A DNA stretch of 5,103 nt from Pseudanabaenales cyanobacterium (lineage in GTDB: Bacteria; Cyanobacteriota; Cyanobacteriia; Phormidesmidales; Phormidesmidaceae), in the NCBI GenBank assembly GCA_022360135.1, contig JAKSDM010000310.1, positions 1 to 5,103 of the forward strand, read 5' to 3'. The notes under the pieces were generated by a model, which was not told the DNA's origin, did no database searches, and saw only the letters and a list, made by a program, of their open reading frames with translations. The position numbers and the translations under genes are program-made. Below are positions 1 to 5,103 of this stretch, piece by piece (position 1 is the stretch's first letter; every line of letters begins with the position of its first letter).

Positions 1-749
1 GGATCTCGATAGAGACTGAGTCTTTGCTGCAGAATCAGCCACAGGAATGGAAATGCTTCAAGCAGATATCGCTTCCATAAGCGTTTTGGCTCACAAAAAA
101 GCCGATATAGCCACTCTAACCCTACATCTCTCATCCACTTTGGCGCTCGCTTCAAAATACCTGCCTCAAAATTAATCGCGGCCCCAACCGCCATGAAAAC
201 CTTCACGTTTTTGAGCTGTTCTTTATGCTTCAAAATCCACTTCTCCTGTTTAGGAGCCCCCACACCCACAGCCAGAACAGTCGCGTCCGAGCGATTGATA
301 AGATTGACAATTTCCTGACACTCTTGATGATTAGCTTCAAAGCCGTATGAAGGGCAATGGGAACCCACCACAATTTCCCGGTTCACTTTCTGATTAATTT
401 TTTGCTGAGCTTGTTGAGCTGCTTTAGGCGGTCCACCCAGCAAGAAAATTTTGACTCTTTGATCGTTTTTGTAGTGCTGATAGAAGGCTGGAAACATATC
501 CGAGCCAGGGATCTTTTCTCGAATGGGCGTACCCAAAAATCTAGCCACACAAATTAGAATTTGACTGTCGCAGACGATGTAATCGGCTGCCTGATAGATT
601 TCATAAAACTCCTCATCTACCTGCAGCTTCATCAGGTGATCAACATTGGGTGTAAAGACAACACCGCCCCGAACCGGATCTAAACACGCTAACAGTTCAG
701 CCTTAGAGAGATTATCAATTCTTACGTTGAGAAGGTTAACTTGATCCAT
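1..749 (-). CDS. WecG/TagA/CpsF family glycosyltransferase (3' end cut by window edge)
   Basis: Reading the minus strand from ATG at 749-747 gives 249 uninterrupted codons to the window edge, close to the usual family length of about 240-260, so only a few C-terminal residues should be missing. Seen: TPNVDH at residues 33-38; D61 in VCDSQ, at the place of the family's catalytic-base aspartate (usually Asp-Gly, here Asp-Ser); IFLLGG at 101-106; VGVGAPKQEKW at 161-171; GAAINFEAG at 189-197; and the basic tail RAPKWMRDVGLEWLYRL followed by PKRLWKRY. These are family hallmarks. Known members transfer ManNAc-type sugars from UDP to undecaprenyl-diphosphate-linked GlcNAc at the inner membrane face, in teichoic acid, enterobacterial common antigen or capsule assembly. 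The exact sugar here is unknown. The start follows an in-frame TGA and a weak AGG about 8 bases upstream; TTG immediately before the ATG is an alternative. It is separated from the other polysaccharide genes by the 1.17-kb AT-rich spacer and probably has its own promoter. Confidence 0.93.
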   Translation of the reverse strand, partial: MDQVNLLNVRIDNLSKAELLACLDPVRGGVVFTPNVDHLMKLQVDEEFYEIYQAADYIVCDSQILICVARFLGTPIREKIPGSDMFPAFYQHYKNDQRVKIFLLGGPPKAAQQAQQKINQKVNREIVVGSHCPSYGFEANHQECQEIVNLINRSDATVLAVGVGAPKQEKWILKHKEQLKNVKVFMAVGAAINFEAGILKRAPKWMRDVGLEWLYRLFCEPKRLWKRYLLEAFPFLWLILQQRLSLYRD

Positions 750-1436
750 CAAACAATACCTAGTTCACGGCTTGGAAAGCGGTAGATTCAGCAACCCCGG
801 AACTAGCTAATGAAATTCGATAGGTTTTCTCAGGCAAGCTTTGCTCTGATTAAAACAGAGTGATAACCTAAAGGATTTGAAATTCTTTTAACTTTACAGT
901 TCATATCTTTAAATTCAGGATCATTGGAGCTTTTTTCCAAACCAATTTACACTCAATTATCCATGAATTTATTGATAAATAATACAGGACGATTTCAAAT
1001 CAAAAATTCAACTTTTGAGTTCACAACTATACCATCAAATTCAACATTTTAATTTTAAATTTGCTTGGACAAAGAACCGCCAATCTATTCAAACTACACC
1101 AAAACATTAAATTAACTCTCAAATGATTAGCTTTCAAGTATTTTGGCAAGAAGTCGTCATGTTTGCATCACAGTATTATGGAAGTAAATTAACTGCCAAC
1201 GCTTGATGTCGATTCCGATGATATTGTGTGGAATAGGCCGCTTAAGACCTATGCCAAACTTGGTTTAATTCTGTGCAATCTCAAAATGCATCAGTATTAG
1301 AGATTGTTTAAAAGTATCGTTATCGAATGGTAGGGCATCATTTCAGACTTCTCAAACATCTTCTTAGGTCTTAGAATTCACCCTTGGAGGCAATTAAGAT
1401 CGCCATTAAGATCATAGATACCTAATAAAAAAGTAG

Positions 1437-1783
1437 ATGGAGAAGGATCACCCAACTGCCCCTATAGCTTTGTTATTTATTAATCACCTACGTGTTTTCT
1501 TGGACGACCCAGGTAACAAAGAGTTCCTCAAATTGCTCGGAAGAGGGTTTGAAAAATTGCCGAGATAGTTTAGTATTAACAACTACGCCTTTTCCAAAGC
1601 TCCCCTGAATAAAAAGTATCTTTATCGCCATATCAATCTAGTGAGCCAGAAGATTGGTCTCAAGTTAGATTGAATAATCATAATATACGTCCAGAGGAAA
1701 TAGGCTGCAAGCCATATGATGCAAGGATTTTACAAAAGTTCATATTATGGCGTCCTTTCTCACTTGTGACTACACTGCAATAG
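1437..1783 (+). pseudogene. Possible decayed coding remnant, function unrecognised
   Basis: From ATG at 1437 the plus strand reads 43 codons (beginning MEKDHPTAPIALLFINHL, including FLDDPGNKEFLKLLGRGFEKL) to an amber TAG at 1566. The same frame continues for 34 codons (including INNYAFSKAPLNKKYLYRHI) to TGA at 1671. A second frame, open from 1613 to TAG at 1781, overlaps it with 56 codons (including YQSSEPEDWSQVRLNNHNIR) and has no ATG. Further upstream (about 1124-1420) other short frames look similar. The residue mix looks protein-like, but I recognise no family and all three frames are fairly open here, so chance is a real alternative. No good ribosome binding site precedes the ATG, and a stop codon sits directly before it. 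If real, it is a gene broken by at least one nonsense mutation and one frame change. Confidence 0.2.
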
Positions 1784-1895
1784 GAATCTATTCTCCCCTG
1801 AAAACCTCGATTTTGGATACTTCCGCATGGCTATTTCGCTTTAGCTAACTGACAGTATCCAGTGGACTGCAAAAAACTATCCATCTGGCTATCTA

Positions 1896-1917
1896 CCTGG
1901 CCGTAGCAGGCGCCAGG
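1896..1917 (-). terminator. Possible transcription terminator after the acetyltransferase gene
   Basis: On the minus-strand transcript, 4 bases past the acetyltransferase stop codon, CCTGGC and GCCAGG form a perfect 6-bp GC-rich stem around a 10-base loop. A run of six T residues follows about 19 bases later (1876-1871). That gap is too long for a textbook intrinsic terminator, so the hairpin may instead be a 3'-end stabiliser. It follows directly on the palindrome at 1930-1949, giving two hairpins in succession where the transcript should end before the long spacer. Confidence 0.3.
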
Positions 1918-1921
1918 CAAG

Positions 1922-2536
1922 CTATGGTTGCATCGACCTGGGTCGATGCGGACGGCAGGGTGTTCCCAAGCAAATTTGCTGGGCGGCTAAATCGCTGAAA
2001 ACACTGCTGCGAGACCCTACAACCGTATTGGCGCCGATCCGCACTCCGGGTCCGACGAAAACATCTGTCGCCAGCCATACCCCATTCTCAAGCATGATTG
2101 GGGCAGTGTTCAGCCCAAAGGCAGGATCTTGATAATCATGACTGCCCGTACAGAGATAGCTTTTTTGAGAGACGACACAGTGTTGACCGACTCTGATCCA
2201 ATCCAGACTGTAAAAGACAACATCGTCGCCAACCCAGCTGTAATCACCAATTTCCACTTTCCAGGGATAGGTAAACCGAGCCGTAGGTCGGATGACAACT
2301 CCCTTGCCGATGCGAGCCCCAAACAAACGTAATAAACTTCGACGAGGCGCATGATGGGCGTGAAGGGTAAGGGGAAATGCGATCGCCTGAACCAACCACC
2401 AAAGTAAAATAAGCCATTTCGGTTTCCCTGGATCAAACCAAGACTGGTCGTATCGTCTCAAATCGACTAAAGAGTCTGGTCCGAAATCACCCGTCTGGCT
2501 TCGAGCAGTGGCGTCCTTAGGAATTGGATTAGACAT
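1922..2536 (-). CDS. WcaF-like exopolysaccharide O-acetyltransferase (left-handed beta-helix)
   Basis: The 204-residue protein matches the WcaF type of putative colanic-acid acetyltransferase throughout. Seen: an N-terminal LRRYDQSWFDPGKPKW segment (26-41), typical of this subfamily; a hydrophobic stretch WLILLWWLVQAIAFPL (41-56), which may lie against the membrane; then hexapeptide-repeat helix coils from about 72 (RIGKGVVIRP, VEIGDYSWVGDDV, IRVGQHCVVSQ). The TGSHDY motif at 130-135 has H133 as the likely catalytic histidine, and later coils are VWLATDVFVGPGVRIGANTVVGSRSSV. The C-terminal CLGTPCRPHRPR agrees with family endings, so the gene looks complete. It likely moves acetyl from acetyl-CoA to a sugar hydroxyl in an exported polysaccharide. 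The ATG at 2536 is chosen over a TTG 14 codons upstream because it is a standard start; neither has a clear ribosome binding site. As I recall, filamentous cyanobacteria have such a protein named HpsU in hormogonium polysaccharide synthesis; orthology is not proven here. Confidence 0.93.
   Translation of the reverse strand: MSNPIPKDATARSQTGDFGPDSLVDLRRYDQSWFDPGKPKWLILLWWLVQAIAFPLTLHAHHAPRRSLLRLFGARIGKGVVIRPTARFTYPWKVEIGDYSWVGDDVVFYSLDWIRVGQHCVVSQKSYLCTGSHDYQDPAFGLNTAPIMLENGVWLATDVFVGPGVRIGANTVVGSRSSVFSDLAAQQICLGTPCRPHRPRSMQP
1930..1949. repeat. 20-base palindrome, 9-bp arms, at the 3' end of the acetyltransferase gene
   Basis: GCATCGACC and GGTCGATGC are perfect reverse complements separated by TG. 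The palindrome lies within the last codons of the acetyltransferase, encoding part of its Arg/Pro-rich tail, and ends 6 bases before the stop codon. In RNA it would form an 8-bp stem with a 4-base loop. Together with the hairpin at 1896-1917 it may mark or protect the transcript end; a protein-binding site is another possibility. Confidence 0.6.
2379..2386. repeat. HIP1 octamer GCGATCGC
   Basis: Copy of the highly iterated palindrome of cyanobacterial genomes, inside the acetyltransferase gene. It is the leftmost of four in the window. Confidence 0.9.
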
Positions 2537-2594
2537 AACACGGCTTATGTGAGTTGCAATCGCGCCAGGGGAGCTCAAGATAAAGGCAACCCAC

Positions 2595-2696
2595 CTATTT
2601 TTGCAGTCCCCAAATCAGCCCGGTAGACGCTACAACCCACTGACCATCATGTTTGTCATGGTTGATGCTGGCGTCAACAGTAGGGTCATCAGCTTG
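2595..2696 (-). pseudogene. Possible short coding remnant, unrecognised
   Basis: Between in-frame stops at 2697-2699 and 2595-2597, the minus strand reads 33 codons with a convincing amino-acid mix, including DASINHDKHDGQW and VVASTGLIWGLQK, and no start codon. The same frame continues for nine more sensible codons upstream of the TGA. It could be the decayed C-terminal end of a lost gene between the two polysaccharide genes, or simple chance. I recognise no family. Confidence 0.18.
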
Positions 2697-2833
2697 TCAC
2701 ACCGACGCCTGGTTACAAACCCAACTTCAATGATAGTGAGATATCGCTTAAACGCCGTAAAATCTTTTCAAATTTATTTCTGCTGCAAGCTCAACACGAA
2801 TAAGGTCTACAGCTAGCTACTACAAAGCACCTA

Positions 2834-2851
2834 GAGCTTATATGTAAGCTC
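2834..2851 (-). terminator. Hairpin directly after the WaaE-like glycosyltransferase gene
   Basis: GAGCTTA and TAAGCTC form a perfect 7-bp stem with a 4-base loop, beginning 2 bases past the stop codon on the minus-strand transcript. No T-run follows (the next bases are TAGGTGCTTTG), so it is not a classical intrinsic terminator. It may stabilise the 3' end or weaken read-through toward the acetyltransferase. A 7-bp hairpin is common enough by chance that its position is the only argument for it. Confidence 0.3.
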
Positions 2852-2853
2852 AT

Positions 2854-3843
2854 CTACCGCTCTGTAGGGACTACCAAACTCCCTGGCGTGTCGGATGGCG
2901 GAGTCGGATGGGTGGCTGATCGGCTCTGGGAGGCTGATTTAACATTCAGATGACCGCCAAACTGTTGGAGCTCATAGAGTTTCACACCAATTTGGTATTC
3001 ATACTGGCTGAGTAAGCGGCCATAAATATAACCCGCCTGACCATCCAGAAAACCCAACCGAATAAAGTAAAACAAAATAAACCTCAGAAAAGGCTTAAAA
3101 GGCAGTCGAACCCAAATCTTCTTCAGGAAACGCTTACGCTGGACTGAATCGCCAAACAAATTGGCGCCGATAGTGCCATCCTCTCCCATCCCTGTGAGCA
3201 GGTTATAGTAAACTCTTGCTTCCCAATTGGAGTAACGATTGTGACGCTCTAGCCAGTGGAATAGATCGCGGAAATCCTCGTGCAGCATATCGTTCTTGAG
3301 GTAGCCTACTTGGCCTTTGATAACGACATGCTCATGAACTTCATTGTCCCCCGTGTTGCGAATTTCCTCGGTATTCAGGTTCTCATAACGCCCCGTGTGA
3401 TGACGGAATAGGCGCAGATTCCAGTCAGGATACTTGCCGCCGTAACGAATCCACTTTCCCAGGAAGAAGACTCGACGGTTGAGGTAGTAGCCATCATAGT
3501 TGGGCGCTTGAATCGCAGCTGCAATTTCTTCCCAAAGTTCTGGAGTGATGCGTTCATCACAGTCTACAATTAGCACCCACTCGTTGCGAAAAGCAAGATT
3601 TTCCAGCGACCAGTTTTTCTTTTTCGGCCAGCGCCCGTTGAAGTGGAACTGGACAACCTGAGCGCCGAACTGTGCAGCAATTTCGATGGAGCGATCGCTA
3701 CTTTGAGAGTCCACGACAAAGACTTCATCGGCCCGCGCCACACTATCGAGACAGGCAGGCAGATTTTCCTCTTCATTTTTAGCAGGAATAAGAACGGAAA
3801 TCGGAACCTTGGCGAATGTCGAATTGGGTAACGAAGCAGTCAT
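2854..3843 (-). CDS. Family 2 glycosyltransferase, WaaE/KdtX-like
   Basis: The 329-residue protein has a GT-A Rossmann-like N-terminal domain. Seen: VPISVLIPAKNEEENLPACL (13-32), the family 2 opening; VVDSQSSD (43-50) with the nucleotide-binding D45; and KKKNWSLENL (75-84) leading to the metal-binding DCDER motif (94-98). YPDWNLRLFR (138-147) and NEVHEHV (167-173) are characteristic of the WaaE/KdtX subgroup. A hydrophobic amphipathic stretch PFKPFLRFILFYFIRLGFLDG (248-268) probably anchors it to the inner membrane face. Relatives transfer hexoses onto LPS core or lipid-linked exopolysaccharide; donor and acceptor are not predictable here. The last ~28 residues are a Ser/Pro/Thr-rich, likely disordered tail that is unusual for the group. 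The start is fixed at ATG 3843 by an in-frame TAA two codons upstream; no strong ribosome binding site is visible. It lies 145 bases downstream of the other family 2 gene and is probably co-transcribed with it. Confidence 0.95.
   Translation of the reverse strand: MTASLPNSTFAKVPISVLIPAKNEEENLPACLDSVARADEVFVVDSQSSDRSIEIAAQFGAQVVQFHFNGRWPKKKNWSLENLAFRNEWVLIVDCDERITPELWEEIAAAIQAPNYDGYYLNRRVFFLGKWIRYGGKYPDWNLRLFRHHTGRYENLNTEEIRNTGDNEVHEHVVIKGQVGYLKNDMLHEDFRDLFHWLERHNRYSNWEARVYYNLLTGMGEDGTIGANLFGDSVQRKRFLKKIWVRLPFKPFLRFILFYFIRLGFLDGQAGYIYGRLLSQYEYQIGVKLYELQQFGGHLNVKSASQSRSATHPTPPSDTPGSLVVPTER
3691..3698. repeat. HIP1 octamer GCGATCGC
   Basis: Second HIP1 copy, inside the WaaE-like glycosyltransferase gene, encoding part of its conserved SSDRSIE segment. 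Confidence 0.9.
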
Positions 3844-3968
3844 GGTTTAGACATCTAGAAGTGGACTGAATCGGTGCATTGAGAACAAATCTAGGATTTC
3901 CTGACTAAAGATATCCCTTGAAGGTTAATCCCATCTAACCGCAGAAGACTTTACATTCTAAAACCGTC

Positions 3969-3983
3969 CGGCAGGATTTGCCG
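3969..3983 (-). terminator. Weak hairpin after the first family 2 glycosyltransferase gene
   Basis: On the minus-strand transcript, 5 bases after the stop codon, CGGCA and TGCCG form a 5-bp GC-rich stem with a 5-base loop, followed 4 bases later by TTTT. This is a short, weak candidate terminator or attenuator between the two family 2 glycosyltransferase genes. Confidence 0.25.
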
Positions 3984-3988
3984 AGAGG

Positions 3989-4939
3989 TTAGGTAGACTG
4001 TGTAGACTGTTTGACGGTTGTGGGGTTAAGCAATAACCCCCGAATGACACTGCTGAGATAACCCACCTGACCATAGGTATAGACAAAATTCTCAAATCGC
4101 TGAGCCGGATCATCCAGGTGCTTACAGGTTTTGTAAAGGCCTCGCACGAATCGTTCACCGCCCCGGCTTAACTGCCCTGGACCTGTACGGCCCGCCAATT
4201 GTTCTCGATAACATTCACTGATGCCTTGCCACCAACTCCGACTCAGGAACCAGGCTTGCCGCAGGCGCGCCGGATCGACATTGTGAGCGGCCAAGGCATC
4301 GGGCAGGTAGGCGACCTGCCAACCAGCTTTCAAGGCAAGCTGAGTCATATGCAGTTCCTCGTTCGATAGCAGGTTCTTGCCAACCCTGCCCAAATTCGGG
4401 TCAAATCCGCCGATCTGCTCTAAAAAGTCTTTGCGAATGGAATAGTTCAGTCCTCTAGGCGTTAACCCGGGATGTTTGATGTAGACGAGACTATCCCCCA
4501 AGTCATAGGCGCCTAAATTACTGGATAGTTCCTCAGATAACCAACGGGGTGGGGACATCCCCTGAGGCCATATTAGGGTGACTTTGCCACCTGCGATCGC
4601 CAATTTGCTGTTGGTCTGATACGCTTGATAAAGCGCTGTCAGCCAGCCTCGACTGGCTTCAGCATCATCGTCAAGATAACTGAGCAGAGCGCCTTTAGCC
4701 GCCATTGCGCCGGTATTTCGAGCCGTGGATAGACCTAGAGTAGATTCATAAAGATATCGCAATCTAGGATGGGGTAGGCGAGCTTCAACAATACTACGGG
4801 TGAGATCGGTGGAGGCGTTATCAACCACCAGCACCTCGTAATCTGAGAAATTTTGATCTAATAAACTATCAATCGCCGCTCCCAAATAGCGATCGCGATT
4901 ATGAGTACAAATAATTGCGGAAATTTTAGGATCAGCCAT
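3989..4939 (-). CDS. Family 2 glycosyltransferase (GT-A fold), exopolysaccharide type
   Basis: The 316-residue protein is a complete family 2 glycosyltransferase. Seen: ISAIICTHNRDRYLGAAIDS (6-25), the start of the GT-A domain; VVDNASTD (38-45) with D40 for nucleotide binding; GLSTARNTGAMAAKG (69-83); the metal-binding LDDDAEA (89-95); GLNYSIRKDFLEQIGGFDP (163-181); the SNEELHM motif (192-198) with the likely catalytic acidic residue at E194 or E195; and AAHNVDPARL (217-226), then a Trp/Arg-rich segment SRSWWQGISECYREQ. No full transmembrane segment is obvious, so it probably acts as a peripheral enzyme adding a sugar to a lipid-linked chain on the cytoplasmic side. ATG at 4939 is the first ATG after an in-frame TGA; the bases before it are pyrimidine-rich, with no Shine-Dalgarno sequence. 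It is the first clear gene of the minus-strand run, 145 bases ahead of the WaaE-like gene. Confidence 0.95.
   Translation of the reverse strand: MADPKISAIICTHNRDRYLGAAIDSLLDQNFSDYEVLVVDNASTDLTRSIVEARLPHPRLRYLYESTLGLSTARNTGAMAAKGALLSYLDDDAEASRGWLTALYQAYQTNSKLAIAGGKVTLIWPQGMSPPRWLSEELSSNLGAYDLGDSLVYIKHPGLTPRGLNYSIRKDFLEQIGGFDPNLGRVGKNLLSNEELHMTQLALKAGWQVAYLPDALAAHNVDPARLRQAWFLSRSWWQGISECYREQLAGRTGPGQLSRGGERFVRGLYKTCKHLDDPAQRFENFVYTYGQVGYLSSVIRGLLLNPTTVKQSTQST
4593..4600. repeat. HIP1 octamer GCGATCGC
   Basis: Third HIP1 copy, inside the first family 2 glycosyltransferase gene, encoding part of KLAIAGG. Confidence 0.9.
4889..4896. repeat. HIP1 octamer GCGATCGC
   Basis: Fourth HIP1 copy, near the 5' end of the first family 2 glycosyltransferase gene, encoding part of the conserved NRDRYLG segment. 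Confidence 0.9.
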
Positions 4940-5030
4940 ACATTTCAGGAGGTAGGGCGCTATGAATCACAGAAATAGGCGCAAATCCTCTACACTTGCT
5001 CTCTTTCAGCCTCTCTTTAAGCATTCCCAT
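4932..5030 (-). CDS. Possible small protein or gene end overlapping the glycosyltransferase start
   Basis: From ATG at 5030 the minus strand reads 32 codons (MGMLKERLKESKCRGFAPIS and 12 more, ending PPEMYG) to TGA at 4932. It overlaps the glycosyltransferase start by 8 bases, an arrangement typical of translationally coupled genes. The frame stays open 11 codons further upstream, including a possible GTG start at 5039, to a TAG. The charged, helix-like beginning is protein-like, but no family is recognisable. It may be a small leader peptide, the remnant of a lost upstream gene, or chance. It conflicts with the plus-strand frame covering the same bases; at most one is likely real. Confidence 0.25.
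   Translation of the reverse strand: MGMLKERLKESKCRGFAPISVIHSALPPEMYG
4947..4953 (+). promoter_or_regulatory. Perfect Shine-Dalgarno sequence AGGAGGT on the plus strand
   Basis: AGGAGGT lies 8 bases before an ATG at 4962, ideal spacing for ribosome binding. It sits just upstream of, and antisense to, the start of the minus-strand glycosyltransferase, where its complement gives a pyrimidine-rich leader. It is the best ribosome-binding-site match noticed in the window. Confidence 0.4.
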
Positions 5031-5103
5031 CCAGCGCACAACATCACTCTTAATCTATGTAAACCTACCCATGTGCTAAGAATTATCAAAATTGCATTAA
5101 CAC
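4962..5103 (+). CDS. Possible divergent gene start, cut by right window edge
   Basis: ATG at 4962, preceded by AGGAGGT at optimal distance, opens a frame of 47 codons that runs to the window edge without a stop. The product begins MNHRNRRKSSTLALFQPLFK and stays basic, rich in His, Leu and Lys; no domain is recognisable and it does not look like a typical signal peptide. A frame this long is not rare by chance, so the ribosome binding site is the main support. If real, it is transcribed divergently from the polysaccharide genes. Confidence 0.22.
   Translation, partial: MNHRNRRKSSTLALFQPLFKHSHPAHNITLNLCKPTHVLRIIKIALT

Larger units (their letters stand above)
750..1921. other. AT-rich spacer without an intact gene
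   Basis: This 1.17-kb stretch is visibly more AT-rich than the genes around it. No open frame in it combines reasonable length, a start codon and a recognisable product. The part next to the glycosyltransferase at 1-749 (about 750-1000) is its upstream region; I see no convincing -35/-10 pair, only a weak CTCTG/CAGAG inverted repeat at 844-860. An imperfect direct repeat, ATCAAAAATTCAAC-TTTT (999-1016) and ATCAAATTCAACATTTT (1034-1050), lies in the most AT-rich part. From about 1120 to 1783 several short frames read like protein but are broken by stops and frame changes; the best are described in a separate entry. The absence of HIP1 octamers here and in the adjacent glycosyltransferase, unlike the region to the right, is also notable. 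Confidence 0.6.
2537..2853. other. Intergenic gap between acetyltransferase and WaaE-like glycosyltransferase
   Basis: This 317-base gap holds no convincing intact gene. It contains a 7-bp hairpin just after the glycosyltransferase stop (2834-2851), an imperfect palindrome GTTGATGC-TG-GCGTCAAC (2661-2678) and a short start-less open frame on the minus strand (2595-2696). A plus-strand frame of 71 codons at 2601-2816 starts only at a TTG, lacks a ribosome binding site and has no family features, so I treat it as chance. The gap is long for genes of one operon, so the acetyltransferase may have its own promoter here, but none is clear. Confidence 0.6.

Noticed and set aside
357..557. Plus-strand open frame of 66 codons beginning MGTHHNFPVHFLINF
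   Set aside because: It is antisense to the well-supported WecG/TagA/CpsF glycosyltransferase gene and shows no family features.
1893..2078. Minus-strand open frame of 61 codons, Arg/Cys-rich
   Set aside because: It is an alternative frame inside the acetyltransferase gene, with a composition typical of a shadow frame.
2110..2436. Minus-strand open frame of 108 codons
   Set aside because: It lies wholly within the acetyltransferase in another frame; the acetyltransferase frame carries all the family motifs.
2601..2816. Plus-strand open frame of 71 codons in the intergenic gap
   Set aside because: It starts at TTG without a ribosome binding site, has no recognisable feature and no partner gene on that strand.
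3375..3831. Frames at 3375-3560 (-), 3570-3776 (-) and 3643-3831 (+)
   Set aside because: All are shadows of the WaaE-like glycosyltransferase gene, which has complete family 2 motifs in its own frame.
4022..4040. Perfect 7-bp inverted repeat GGGGTTA/TAACCCC with 5-base loop
   Set aside because: It lies inside the coding sequence with no T-run after it; a few 7-bp hairpins with short loops are expected by chance in 5 kb.
3958..4158. Minus-strand open frame of 66 codons
   Set aside because: It overlaps the 3' end of the first family 2 glycosyltransferase in another frame and has no independent support.
1..5103. tRNA, rRNA, CRISPR array or intact insertion sequence
   Set aside because: I saw no cloverleaf-type sequence, no regularly spaced repeats and no transposase frame in reading both strands.

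Overview
The window looks like a piece of a cyanobacterial chromosome, probably from a filamentous or otherwise polysaccharide-rich species. The main sign is four copies of the octamer GCGATCGC (the cyanobacterial HIP1 sequence) in about 2.5 kb, where well under one copy is expected by chance. The close similarity in style of the encoded proteins to cyanobacterial exopolysaccharide enzymes agrees with this.

Four genes are well supported, all on the minus strand and all enzymes of cell-surface polysaccharide assembly. In transcription order (right to left) they are: a GT-A fold family 2 glycosyltransferase (3989-4939); a second, WaaE/KdtX-like family 2 glycosyltransferase (2854-3843); a WcaF-like left-handed beta-helix acetyltransferase (1922-2536); and, after a long AT-rich spacer, a WecG/TagA/CpsF family glycosyltransferase (749 down to 1) whose last few codons run off the left edge. 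The likely joint job is to build and decorate an undecaprenol-linked repeat unit: WecG/TagA/CpsF enzymes add an N-acetylmannosamine-type sugar to a lipid-linked sugar, family 2 enzymes extend the chain, and the acetyltransferase O-acetylates it. The gene mix resembles the scattered hormogonium polysaccharide (hps) and colanic-acid-like loci of filamentous cyanobacteria, but no sugar specificity can be read from the sequence.

Between the genes, 750-1921 is about 1.17 kb of AT-rich DNA with no intact gene. It holds short, interrupted open frames that could be decayed coding sequence. The 317-base gap 2537-2853 holds a small hairpin after the upstream glycosyltransferase and a 33-codon start-less open frame. 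The right end (4940-5103) holds two competing small open frames: one on the minus strand overlapping the start of the first glycosyltransferase, and one on the plus strand behind a perfect Shine-Dalgarno sequence and open to the edge.

I see no RNA gene, CRISPR array, intact insertion sequence or clearly novel system. The more curious points are the interrupted frames, a 12-bp inverted repeat flanking the acetyltransferase, a 20-base palindrome at that gene's 3' end, and the conflict at the right edge.
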